From JBBRTJ01 sp038244535 (GTDB taxonomy: Bacteria > Actinomycetota > Acidimicrobiia > Acidimicrobiales > Ilumatobacteraceae), in assembly GCA_038244535.1 (NCBI GenBank), contig JBBRTJ010000002.1, positions 16,353 through 80,352 of the forward strand: DNA of 64,000 nt, in the 5' to 3' direction. Below are positions 34,954 through 42,636 of this stretch, piece after piece; within the stretch, counting starts at the first letter, position 1, and each line of letters begins with the position of its first letter. The notes under the pieces are model-generated. The model made no database searches. It worked only from the letters and a program-made list of their open reading frames with translations, and was not told the DNA's origin. A program made the translations under genes and the position numbers.

Positions 34954-36609
34954 ATGGCGAGCACCTCTGGAGCCACCCTCGTCGCGCGCGAGCTCTCGTT
35001 CTCGCACGGGCGAACGCCGGTGCTCGAGCAGATCAGCCTCGTGGTGGCGCCCGGCCACCGCCTTGGCGTGGTGGGGGCCAACGGCGTGGGCAAGAGCACG
35101 CTGCTGCGGATCCTGGCCGGCCAGCTCCGCCCGGACCGGGGGACCGTCACCACCCAGCCGCCGCACGCGGCCGTGGGGTACCTCCCCCAGGAGCCCGAGC
35201 GCCGTGCCGGCGAGACGGTGATCGACTTCCTGGTCCGGCGGACCGGGGTGGCCGCGGCCAGCGCCGAGCTCGACGTGGCCACGGCCGAGCTGGGCAGCAG
35301 CGATCCCGAGGCCCACGAGCGCTACGACATCGCCCTCCAGCACTGGCTCGATCTCGGGGGCGCCGACCTCGAGCAGCGCAGCGGCGAGGTGTGGGCCGAG
35401 CTCGGCTTGCCCGAGCGGCTGCTGCACCAGGACATGACGACGCTCAGCGGTGGCCAGGCCGCCCGGGTCTCGCTGGCGGCGACGTTGCTGGCCCGCTTCG
35501 ACGTGTTCCTCCTCGACGAGCCGACCAACGACCTCGACTTCGACGGCCTTGCCCGGCTCGAAGCCTTCGTGACCGGGCTGCGGGCCGGGGCGCTGATCGT
35601 GTCGCACGACCGGGCCTTCCTGCAGCGCTGCATCACCGGCGTCATCGAGCTCGACGAGCACCATCGCACCGCGAGCTTCTACGACGGCGGCTGGGACGCT
35701 TACGAAGCCGAGCGGGCCGTAGCGCGTGAGCACGCCGAGGAGGCCTATGCCGGCTACTCGGGCACCAAGGCCGAGCTCGAGGACCGGGTCCGACGCCAGC
35801 GCCAGTGGGCTGACAAGGGTCTGGCGACAGCCAAGAAGCGCCCGCCCGACAACGACCGCGTTCGGCGCGGCGCCACGATCGAGCGCACCGAGAAGCAGGC
35901 CTCGAAGGTGCGCATCAGCGAGCGGGCACTGACGCGGCTCGACGTCGTTGAGAAGCCCTGGGAGGGGTGGCAGCTCCACCTCGAGATCGCTCGCGCTCCT
36001 CGAAGCGGTGACGTCGTGGCCCGGCTGGTCGGGGCCGTGGTCGAGCGGGGTGGCTTCACCCTCGGCCCGGTCGACCTGCAGATCGGCTGGGCCGAGCGGG
36101 TCGCCATCACCGGTCCGAACGGGGCCGGGAAGTCGACGTTGCTCGCCGCGCTGCTGGGCCGGGTGCCGCTGGCTGCTGGTGAGCGCTGGCTCGGGCCGGG
36201 CGTCGTGGTGGGCGAGATCGACCAGGCCCGCGCTCAGCTCGCCGGCGCACCGGGAGCCAGCCTCCTCGATGCGTTCATGGCGGCCAGCGGCATCGCCGTG
36301 CTGAGCGAGGCACGATCGCTGCTGGCCAAGTTCGGGCTCACCGGCGGCCATGTCGGGCGGCCGTCAGCCTCGGTGTCACCGGGCGAGCGCACCCGTGCCG
36401 TGCTGGCCCTGCTGATGGCTCGGGGCGTGAACTGCCTCGTGCTCGACGAGCCGACGAACCATCTCGATCTGCCCGCCATCGAGCAGCTCGAGCAGGCCCT
36501 CGGCACCTACGACGGCACGCTCCTGCTCGTCACCCACGACCGCCGGCTGCTCGAGACCGTCCACGTCGATCGGCGCATCACCGTCGACGGCGGCCGGGTC
36601 ACTGGCTGA
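34954..36609 (+). CDS. ABC-F family ATPase (ribosome-associated type)
   Basis: A 551-residue soluble protein with two ABC domains and no membrane part. Domain 1 has ANGVGKST, LSGGQAARVSLA and FLLDEPTNDLDFD; the linker (about 250-320) is basic and helical; domain 2 has GPNGAGKST, VSPGERTRAVLA and LVLDEPTNHLDLPA. ABC-F proteins act on the ribosome, either as translation factors or as antibiotic resistance proteins. The gene is single and divergent from an acetyltransferase gene, which suits a resistance role, but this is a guess. TAGCCT lies nine bases before the ATG. Confidence 0.9.
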   Translation: MASTSGATLVARELSFSHGRTPVLEQISLVVAPGHRLGVVGANGVGKSTLLRILAGQLRPDRGTVTTQPPHAAVGYLPQEPERRAGETVIDFLVRRTGVAAASAELDVATAELGSSDPEAHERYDIALQHWLDLGGADLEQRSGEVWAELGLPERLLHQDMTTLSGGQAARVSLAATLLARFDVFLLDEPTNDLDFDGLARLEAFVTGLRAGALIVSHDRAFLQRCITGVIELDEHHRTASFYDGGWDAYEAERAVAREHAEEAYAGYSGTKAELEDRVRRQRQWADKGLATAKKRPPDNDRVRRGATIERTEKQASKVRISERALTRLDVVEKPWEGWQLHLEIARAPRSGDVVARLVGAVVERGGFTLGPVDLQIGWAERVAITGPNGAGKSTLLAALLGRVPLAAGERWLGPGVVVGEIDQARAQLAGAPGASLLDAFMAASGIAVLSEARSLLAKFGLTGGHVGRPSASVSPGERTRAVLALLMARGVNCLVLDEPTNHLDLPAIEQLEQALGTYDGTLLLVTHDRRLLETVHVDRRITVDGGRVTG

Positions 36610-36612
36610 GCG

Positions 36613-37107
36613 TCAGGCCCCTGCGGCTGCGGCGGCCTCGTCGAGGCCCTGGGTGAAGGTGTTCCAAGCGAGGGTGGCGCACTTGATTCGCACCGGGAAC
36701 TTCACGACGCCGCGCAAGGCCTCGAGGTCGCCCAGCTTCACCTGGGCGAGCACCTCGCCCGCCGACGCGTCGTCGCCCTCGGCGACGTCGTCGAGGACGT
36801 GCTCGTGGATGCTCATCATCGCCTTGAAGGCCCGAACGATCTGGCGGGCCTCGTCGACGCTCTTGCCCTTCATCGCCGCCGACATCATCGACGCCGAGCT
36901 CTGGCTGATCGAGCAGCCCTGGCCGGTGATCTTGATGTCGGCCACCGTGCCGTCCTCGACATCGAGGTACACGACGATCTCGTCGCCGCACAGGGGGTTG
37001 AAGCCCTCCGACCTCGTCGCCGGGGGCGACACCAGCTCGCCCCGGTTCCGCGGGTTGCGGTAGTGGTCGAGGATGATCTCGCGGTACAGGTCTTCGAGTC
37101 CGGGCAT
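36613..37107 (-). CDS. sufU: SUF sulfur-relay protein SufU
   Basis: A 164-residue SufU, which takes persulfide sulfur from SufS in Gram-positive SUF systems. Zinc/sulfur ligands are Cys40, Asp42, Cys65 and Cys143, in PLCGDEI, QGCSISQ and IKCATL. The middle region with the typical Gram-positive insert is present. It is last of the sufC-sufS-sufU operon, 11 nt after sufS, and converges with the ABC-F gene. Confidence 0.95.
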   Translation of the reverse strand: MPGLEDLYREIILDHYRNPRNRGELVSPPATRSEGFNPLCGDEIVVYLDVEDGTVADIKITGQGCSISQSSASMMSAAMKGKSVDEARQIVRAFKAMMSIHEHVLDDVAEGDDASAGEVLAQVKLGDLEALRGVVKFPVRIKCATLAWNTFTQGLDEAAAAAGA

Positions 37108-37118
37108 GGCCTGATCTT

Positions 37119-38357
37119 TCAGAGAGAGAAGAACTCGTCGGCGTGGTCGAGGCCGGTGATGAGGGCGTCGACGTCGTCAGTGTCGTTGTACACGTAGAAG
37201 CTGGCCCGGGCCGTGGCCCCGACGCCGAGCAACCGCATCAGCGGCTTGGCGCAGTGGTGGCCGGCGCGGACGCAGACGTTGTGCTGGTCGAGCACCTGGC
37301 TGATGTCGTGGGGATGCAGGTCGCGGAAGGCGAAGCTCAGCGCGCCGCCCCGGACCTCGACGTTGCGCGGCCCGTGGATCGTGATGTCGTCGCCGTACGT
37401 CTCGGTCAGGCGATCGATGGCGGTGCCGGTGACCGCCATCTCGTGGGCGCGAACGTTCACCATCCCGAGGGCGGTGAGGTAGTCGCACGCCGCTCCGAGC
37501 CCGATGGCTTCGGCAATGGGCGGCGTGCCGGCCTCGAACTTCACCGGCAGCACGTTGGGGGTGTAGCCGTCCAGGCGGACGTCGGCGATCATGTCGCCGC
37601 CGCCGAGGAACGGGGGCATCGCATCGAGCAGTTCCTCGCGCCCCCAGAGCACGCCGATGCCCGTCGGCCCACACATCTTGTGGGCGCTGAACGACAGCAG
37701 GTCGGCGCCCATGGCCCGCACATCGGTGGGCAGGTGGGGCACGTACTGGCAGGCGTCGACGATGGCGATTGCGCCGGCATCGTGGGCGGCATCGGTCAGC
37801 AGACGGACCGGGTTGATCGTGCCGAGCACGTTGGACATGGCCGTGAAGGCGAACGCCTTGGCGCCGTCGAGGAGCTGGGGCAGGTCGGTCAGGTCGAGGA
37901 GGCCGTCGGGGGTGAGCGGCACCCAGCGCAGCACGATGCCGCGCTCGGCGGCCAGCATGTGCCAGGGCACGATGTTGGCGTGGTGCTCCATGTGGGTGAG
38001 CACCACCACGTCGCCCTGGCCGAGGTTGGTGCGACCCCAGCTGTGAGCGACGAGGTTCAGTCCCTCGGTGGCGTTCTTGGTGAACACCACCTCGCGCTCG
38101 TTGTTGGCGTTGATGAACTTGCGAACTTTGAGACGAGCTGTCTCGTAGGCCTCGGTGGCCTCGCCGGCGATCGTGTAGACGCTGCGATGCACGTTGGCGT
38201 TGCACGTCTCGTAGTAGCTCTGCATCGCATCGAGGACAGCTCGGGGCTTCTGCGAGGTGGCGGCCGAGTCGAGGTAGACGATGCGCTCGCCGTTGATCTG
38301 GCGGTCGAGCAAGGGGAAGTCCTTGCGGACCTTGTGGGCGTCGAGGCCAGGGCTCAT
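37119..38357 (-). CDS. sufS: Cysteine desulfurase SufS
   Basis: A 412-residue PLP enzyme that takes sulfur from cysteine as an enzyme-bound persulfide. The PLP Lys is in SFSAHKMCGPTG (Lys227) and the active Cys is in RAGHHCAKPLM (Cys369). ATG 38357 is chosen because it overlaps the sufC stop as ATGA and has GAGG seven bases before it; a GTG two codons earlier is the other option. It feeds SufU and then SufBCD. Confidence 0.95.
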   Translation of the reverse strand: MSPGLDAHKVRKDFPLLDRQINGERIVYLDSAATSQKPRAVLDAMQSYYETCNANVHRSVYTIAGEATEAYETARLKVRKFINANNEREVVFTKNATEGLNLVAHSWGRTNLGQGDVVVLTHMEHHANIVPWHMLAAERGIVLRWVPLTPDGLLDLTDLPQLLDGAKAFAFTAMSNVLGTINPVRLLTDAAHDAGAIAIVDACQYVPHLPTDVRAMGADLLSFSAHKMCGPTGIGVLWGREELLDAMPPFLGGGDMIADVRLDGYTPNVLPVKFEAGTPPIAEAIGLGAACDYLTALGMVNVRAHEMAVTGTAIDRLTETYGDDITIHGPRNVEVRGGALSFAFRDLHPHDISQVLDQHNVCVRAGHHCAKPLMRLLGVGATARASFYVYNDTDDVDALITGLDHADEFFSL

Positions 38358-39097
38358 CGCCACGCCTCGTAGCCGTCGCGCTCGAGGCGCTCACCAAGCT
38401 CGGGGCCACCGCTGTCGACGATGCGCCCGTCCATCAAGATGTGGATGCGATCGGGCGTCAGTTCGTCGAGCAGGCGCTGGTAGTGCGTGATCAGCACGAT
38501 GCCGAGCTCGGGCCGGTCCGCCTTCACCTCGCGGATGCCCTTGGCCACGATGCGCAGAGCGTCAATGTCGAGGCCGGAGTCGGTCTCGTCGAGGATGGCC
38601 AGCTCGGGTTCGAGGATGGCCATCTGGAGCACCTCGTTGCGCTTCTTCTCGCCGCCGCTGAAGCCTTCGTTGAGGTAGCGGTCGGCGAACGAGGCATCCA
38701 TGCCGAGGCGCTCCATCCACTCCATGATCGACAGGCGCAGCTCGAGGATGCTGAGGTCGATGCCCTTGCGGGCCGACAACGCCTGGCGGAGGAACTGGAT
38801 GTTGGAGACCCCGGGGATCTCTTGGGGGTACTGGAAGGCCAGGAACATGCCGGACTTGGCTCGCACTTCGGGCGCCCAGGTGGTCACGTCGTCGCCCTTG
38901 AACCAGATGTGGCCGGCGGTGACCTCGTACTCGGGGTTGCCGAGCAGGGTGTTGGCCAGGGTCGACTTGCCGGAGCCGTTGGGACCCATCAGGGCGTGCA
39001 CCTCACCGGCCTTCACGACCAGATCGATGCCCTGCAGGATCTCGGGCCCCTCGACCGGCCGGGCGTGCAGCCCTTCGATGCGGAACAGCTCACTCAT
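38354..39097 (-). CDS. sufC: SUF system ATPase SufC, copy 2
   Basis: A 247-residue SufC of standard length. Walker A GPNGSGKST is at 38-46, the signature is NEGFSGGEKKRNE, and Walker B is LAILDETDSGLDIDALR, all as in well-studied SufC. It is nearer to the family pattern than copy 1, which has LDELDSGLD and an acidic C-terminal tail. It heads the sufC-sufS-sufU operon and has the ACTAT-palindrome just upstream. No sufB is beside it; the scaffold partners must be elsewhere. Confidence 0.95.
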   Translation of the reverse strand: MSELFRIEGLHARPVEGPEILQGIDLVVKAGEVHALMGPNGSGKSTLANTLLGNPEYEVTAGHIWFKGDDVTTWAPEVRAKSGMFLAFQYPQEIPGVSNIQFLRQALSARKGIDLSILELRLSIMEWMERLGMDASFADRYLNEGFSGGEKKRNEVLQMAILEPELAILDETDSGLDIDALRIVAKGIREVKADRPELGIVLITHYQRLLDELTPDRIHILMDGRIVDSGGPELGERLERDGYEAWR

Positions 39098-39113
39098 GGT
39101 CCACAGCCTATTA

Positions 39114-39131
39114 CCACTATGGCGATAGTGG
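39114..39131. promoter_or_regulatory. Palindromic operator candidate before sufC-sufS-sufU
   Basis: CCACTAT-GGCG-ATAGTGG is a perfect 7-bp inverted repeat around a four-base centre. It ends 17 bases before the sufC start. Its core ACTATGGCGATAGT matches the core before sufD (ACTACGGCGGTAGT) at 12 of 14 positions, and the two differences compensate each other so that symmetry is kept. This is good evidence for a shared binding site. Confidence 0.62.
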
Positions 39132-39153
39132 AATTGTCCAAGACGGCTTCGTG

Positions 39154-39930
39154 CTAGGTCGCAGGACCTTCGAGCTGGAGGTAGCGCCCCAGCTCGACGA
39201 ACCCCATGCGGACGTAGATGGGGTAGCCGGCCTCGGAGGCCTGCAGGACTGCGGTTGAGCAGCCCCGCCGAGCACCCTCGGCGATCGCCGCCCACGTGAG
39301 GGCCTCGCCGTAGCCCCGTCCCCGGAGGTGCTCGGGGGTGGCGACGTTGTAGACGCCCACGGTGGTGCCGGTGATCGAGGTGGCCGAGCAGCTGACCGGA
39401 TCACCATCGACGTAGCCGACGAGGACGCAGAGATCGTCGAGGTCCAGCAGGGCCGGCTTGATCAGCGCGTCGGCGACCTCGAGGGGCATGCCGAAGCCCG
39501 CGCTGAGCATCGCGGCGTGATCGGCGAGCCCCGCAGCAGTGGTCGCCACCTCGATCCTCAGGCCATTCGGGGGCGAGGGGATGGCAGGGATGACGACGAG
39601 TCCCATCGACGGGGGGCCGCCGACCGATCGCAACCCGGCGACGAGGCCGGCCTCGACCAGCGCGGGTGACACGCCGTCACGCACCCGCAGCAACCAGGGG
39701 AGCGATCGGGCGCCGAAGAACCCCAGGGCCACCTCGATGAGGGCGGCAGGGTCGTCGGGCGGGCGATGGAGGAACGCGCCGTTGAAGTAGGCGAGCGGGA
39801 GCCCGGTGGCCACCAGGGTGAGCGCTCCATCGTCACTGATCTCGCCGCCGGCGGCGCCGCCAAGCGCCGCCCACGTCGCCGCCAGGTTGTCGTCACCCGC
39901 CCGTGCCAGTGCGTCCCGATCCATGTCCAT
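39154..39930 (-). CDS. GNAT family acetyltransferase
   Basis: A 258-residue protein whose C-terminal half is a GNAT domain. The acetyl-CoA loop is VATPEHLRGRGYGEALTW, followed by LQASEAGYPIYVRMGF, a common GNAT ending. The N-terminal half is less conserved. There are two ATG codons, at 39930 and 39924; nothing decides between them. The gene follows a hypothetical gene by 23 nt. The acceptor is unknown. Confidence 0.8.
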   Translation of the reverse strand: MDMDRDALARAGDDNLAATWAALGGAAGGEISDDGALTLVATGLPLAYFNGAFLHRPPDDPAALIEVALGFFGARSLPWLLRVRDGVSPALVEAGLVAGLRSVGGPPSMGLVVIPAIPSPPNGLRIEVATTAAGLADHAAMLSAGFGMPLEVADALIKPALLDLDDLCVLVGYVDGDPVSCSATSITGTTVGVYNVATPEHLRGRGYGEALTWAAIAEGARRGCSTAVLQASEAGYPIYVRMGFVELGRYLQLEGPAT

Positions 39931-39953
39931 CGGCCTATGGTCGCGCAGGAACC

Positions 39954-40337
39954 TCAGGTGTCGCGGAGGGACTCCTTCCACGTCCGGAAGCGGGTGTGCT
40001 CGCTGCCATCCGGCCCCAGGCCCTGCCCGGTGCCGTCGGGGATCAGGCGGAAGGCGGCGGTGAGAGCGAGATCGTCGGCGTCGAGGGCGAGGTAGCGGGC
40101 GTCGCCGTGGTTGGCCGGCCCGGCCCGCCACAGCAGCCACCGTCCGATGCGGCGCTTGTAGGTGGCGGTGGGGCGCTCGGGCAGGTCGTCGCCGAGGCCG
40201 AGCAGCGAGGGCGGGGCCTCGATCCACGCCGTGGCCGGGATGTTGCGGTCGCGGATCGGCGTCGGTGGCAGGTCGACGGTGTGGACCGGGGTGTGATCGA
40301 GCGGACGCTGGTCGGCGGGCAGCGCCGGTCCGACCAT
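39954..40337 (-). CDS. Conserved hypothetical protein
   Basis: A 127-residue soluble protein with a run of conserved-looking aromatic and charged residues (TYKRRIGRWLLWRAGP, then ARYLALDADDLALTAAFRLIP and RFRTWKESLRDT). I believe similar short proteins occur in other Actinomycetota but know no function. ATG 40337 is the first reasonable start; upstream sequence is made of short direct repeats (AGCTGGCGGT) that look non-coding. It lies between the rrf2-type gene and the GNAT gene on the same strand. Confidence 0.55.
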   Translation of the reverse strand: MVGPALPADQRPLDHTPVHTVDLPPTPIRDRNIPATAWIEAPPSLLGLGDDLPERPTATYKRRIGRWLLWRAGPANHGDARYLALDADDLALTAAFRLIPDGTGQGLGPDGSEHTRFRTWKESLRDT

Positions 40338-40442
40338 CAGCGACCGACGATCGACGAGCTGGCGGTGGAGCCGCTGGCGGTGCGGTAGCTGGCGGTCGAG
40401 CCGCTCGCGATCACGGTGCTGGCGACCATCAGGAGCCAAGCA

Positions 40443-40901
40443 TCAGTGGGGGAGCAGGGCCTCGGGGTCGGCCAGCAGGTCGGCCACGAACGGCGGCAGC
40501 TTCCCTGACGCGACGTCGGCGATCGTGACCTGTTCGAGCACCCGGCGCAGGCTCACCCGAACGGCCAGCCACACGTCGCGCAGCCCTTCAGCGGCGCCCG
40601 AGAACTCGAGCGTCTCGGGGCGGGCGCCCCGCACGTCGGCAAGCGGTCCCTCGACGGCCCTGATCACGTCGGCGAGGCGGATCTGGTCGGCCGGGCGGCC
40701 GAGCCAGTAGCCACCTTCGGCGCCTCGCTGGCTGGAGACCAGGCCGAAGCGGCGGAGCTCACCGAGGATGTTCTCGAGGAACTTCAGCGGGAGGCCCTGC
40801 GCCTCGGCCAGCACGTCGCCCTTGACCGGCCCATCGCCAGCGCGCACCGCCAGCTCGCACATCGCCCGCACTGCGTAGTCAGCCTTGGCCGTGATGCGCA
40901 T
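40443..40901 (-). CDS. Rrf2 family transcriptional regulator without Fe-S ligand cysteines
   Basis: A 152-residue Rrf2 protein with the N-terminal winged helix (MRITAKADYAVRAMCELAVR; LKFLENILGELRRFGLVSSQRG) and wing (EGGYWLGRPADQIRLADVIRAVEGPL). IscR-like members bind a cluster through three Cys after the wing; here that segment (ADVRGARPETLEFSGAAEG) has none, and the only Cys is Cys15. It therefore looks more like CymR-type Rrf2 proteins of sulfur metabolism. It lies 3 nt after an MBL-fold gene. It is the nearest candidate regulator for the suf palindromes, but this is not shown. Confidence 0.88.
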   Translation of the reverse strand: MRITAKADYAVRAMCELAVRAGDGPVKGDVLAEAQGLPLKFLENILGELRRFGLVSSQRGAEGGYWLGRPADQIRLADVIRAVEGPLADVRGARPETLEFSGAAEGLRDVWLAVRVSLRRVLEQVTIADVASGKLPPFVADLLADPEALLPH

Positions 40902-40904
40902 CGG

Positions 40905-41516
40905 TCACCAGCCCCGATCGACCCACGCTTGGAGATGGGGACGCTCGGTGCCGATGGTGGTGTCGGTTCCGTGCCCCGGCAGCACCAAGGTGTCAGCGGG
41001 AAGGGTGAACAGTCGGCGGTCGACCGACGCGATCAACGTGGCGAAGTCGCCGCCATCGAAGGTGGCGTTGCCGACGCCGCCCGGGAACAGCGTGTCGCCG
41101 CTGAAGAGCACCGGTGAGCCCTCGACCTTGAAGCAGATCGAGCCCTCGGTGTGACCGGGGGTGAGGATCGAGTGCAGCCGCAGCTTGCCGACCTCGATGA
41201 CCGACCCGTCGTCGATGAAGACGTCGTAGCCGACCTCCTTCAGCCGAGGCGCGTCGAGCGCAGTGACAGCCACCTCGTACCCCGCTTCGCGCATGGCGGG
41301 CACGGCTTGGATGTGGTCCCAGTGACCGTGGGTCTCGAGCACCCGGCGCACGCCGAGCGCCTGGCACAGCTCGAGCAGCTGCTCGTGCTCGTTGGCGGCG
41401 TCGAGGAGCACGGCCTCACCGGTCGTGATGCAGCGCACGACGAACACGTTGTTGTCGACCGGGCCGACGACGACCTTGTGGATCTCCATCTGCTCGTCGA
41501 CGTAGTGCAGCGTCAT
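40905..41516 (-). CDS. MBL-fold hydrolase, glyoxalase II-like
   Basis: A 203-residue metallo-beta-lactamase-fold protein. THGHWDH at 62-68 is the metal motif, with TPGHTEGS, FSGDTLFPGG and LPGHGTDT downstream. It resembles hydroxyacylglutathione hydrolases, and in Actinomycetota such enzymes may work with mycothiol or on persulfides. The 3-nt gap to rrf2 suggests a joint operon, so an Rrf2-controlled role in thiol metabolism is plausible. Upstream lies the 40-bp repeat array. Confidence 0.87.
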   Translation of the reverse strand: MTLHYVDEQMEIHKVVVGPVDNNVFVVRCITTGEAVLLDAANEHEQLLELCQALGVRRVLETHGHWDHIQAVPAMREAGYEVAVTALDAPRLKEVGYDVFIDDGSVIEVGKLRLHSILTPGHTEGSICFKVEGSPVLFSGDTLFPGGVGNATFDGGDFATLIASVDRRLFTLPADTLVLPGHGTDTTIGTERPHLQAWVDRGW

Positions 41517-41558
41517 AAGGGACCAAGTCTCGCACCTCGCCCCGCGCCCCGCCTCCCC

Positions 41559-41743
41559 GGGGATTCATGCGTTTTGACCGTGGGTTTCCCCGCCGGGCGG
41601 GGATTCATGCGTTTTGACCGTCGGGTTCCCCGCCGAGCGGGGATTCATGCATTTTGACCGTGGGGTTCCCCGCCGGGCGGGGATTCATGCGTTTTGACCG
41701 TGGGGTTCCCCGCCGGGCGGGGAGTGCGGCGTGCTTACCGTCG
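41559..41743. repeat. 40-bp tandem repeat, four full copies and one decayed copy
   Basis: Units begin at 41559, 41599, 41639 and 41679 with GGGGATTCATGCGTTTTGAC and end with TTCCCCGCCGGGCG; a fifth at 41719 is mostly eroded. Copies differ at only one to three bases. Each junction makes a GC-rich inverted repeat, CCCCGCC-G-GGCGGGG. There are no spacers, so this is a minisatellite, not CRISPR. It occupies the gap between the MBL gene and the PIN toxin gene. Confidence 0.9.
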
Positions 41744-41747
41744 ACTT

Positions 41748-41772
41748 GGACCGGACCGGACCGGACCGGACC
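41748..41772. repeat. GGACC pentamer x5
   Basis: Five perfect head-to-tail copies of GGACC directly after the 40-bp array. It is a short microsatellite in non-coding DNA. The rest of the gap up to 41832 shows no feature. Confidence 0.85.
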
Positions 41773-41832
41773 GCCCCGGCCCGAACCGCTTCGGGCGCGG
41801 GTGCGGCTGTCACCCAGCCCGGCGCCGCCCGG

Positions 41833-42237
41833 TTACAACGAGACGACGTCGAAGCCGAGGGCGAGGGCGACGGGGATCTGCCGGGCGTCGAAGGTGAGGA
41901 ACGTCGTGGGCTTCGGGAGGCGGTCGGCGGCGGCCAGGTGGAGCGCGTCGACAGTGCGAAGCGGGTGGCTGCGACCGAGCTCGCTGGCCCGGTCGAGGCA
42001 GCGCTGGTCGACGGGCACCACCGCGATGCGCTCCCAGTCGTCGCGCAGGGCGCGGCGGAGCTCGTCGTGGTCGCCGGGCAGGGGGCTGAGCCGCTCGACC
42101 AGCATCAGGGCCTCGGCGAGGGCCAGGGCCGACGCGCACCAGTCGTCGTCGGCTGCCATGGCCTCGAGCACGACGACGCGTTCGGGGCCTGTCAGGTACC
42201 GGGCCAGCAACGCCGTGGTGTCGAGCGCGATCGTCAC
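41833..42237 (-). CDS. PIN-domain toxin (VapC-like)
   Basis: A 134-residue PIN-domain ribonuclease. The acidic active-site residues are seen in IALDTTALL (Asp), ALAEALM (Glu), TVDALHLAAA (Asp) and TFDARQ (Asp). Such toxins cleave tRNA or mRNA when free of antitoxin. GTG 42237 lies 2 nt after the antitoxin stop, the normal coupling. Both genes are less conserved than neighbours and sit beside repeats, as often seen for acquired toxin-antitoxin modules. Confidence 0.85.
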   Translation of the reverse strand: MTIALDTTALLARYLTGPERVVVLEAMAADDDWCASALALAEALMLVERLSPLPGDHDELRRALRDDWERIAVVPVDQRCLDRASELGRSHPLRTVDALHLAAADRLPKPTTFLTFDARQIPVALALGFDVVSL

Positions 42238-42239
42238 CG

Positions 42240-42518
42240 TCAGCTCCCCCGGACTTCGTCGACGATCCGGTCGAGGCGGGACCCGGGCCAGGGATCGACC
42301 CGCAGCACCGGTGCCGGCCGGTCGGGCCGGCGGGGGAGGACGAGCCAGCCCCGGGCCGCAAGATCGGTGAGCGTGGGCTGGTCGTCGGTGGCTTCGAGGG
42401 GCCCGAGCTGGGCGACGGGCCGCCCGTCGACGGTGATGACGATGCGCTCGCCGGCCCCGGCCCGCCGAACGGCGGAAGCGGTCTGGTTGCGCAGCTCCCG
42501 GATGCCGACCTGTTCCAC
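42240..42518 (-). CDS. Phd/YefM-type antitoxin
   Basis: A 92-residue antitoxin. VGIRELRNQTASAVRRAGAG and ERIVITVDGRPVAQLGP form the Phd/YefM DNA-binding fold, and the C-terminal 40 residues with PRRPDRPAP would wrap the toxin. It is first in the pair and probably represses its own promoter. The start is ATG 42518, before which the sequence CACCGGTG (42533-42539 region) might serve as part of an operator. Confidence 0.85.
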   Translation of the reverse strand: MEQVGIRELRNQTASAVRRAGAGERIVITVDGRPVAQLGPLEATDDQPTLTDLAARGWLVLPRRPDRPAPVLRVDPWPGSRLDRIVDEVRGS

Positions 42519-42636
42519 GAACCCACCGTAGCACCGGTGTACACATCACGATGTGCGAGGTTCGCCGCCCTCGGCTAGAACATCGGCCGTCCGCACCGCC
42601 GCACGGCGCGGCGCACCGCCCAGGAGGGCCGTCAGC

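Noticed and set aside
33805..36351. 848-residue minus-strand frame
   Set aside because: Only the last 360 residues (33805-34887) are a real double GNAT protein; the rest is antisense to the ABC-F gene.
41559..41743. CRISPR array
   Set aside because: The 40-bp units are directly adjacent without spacers and no cas genes are near.
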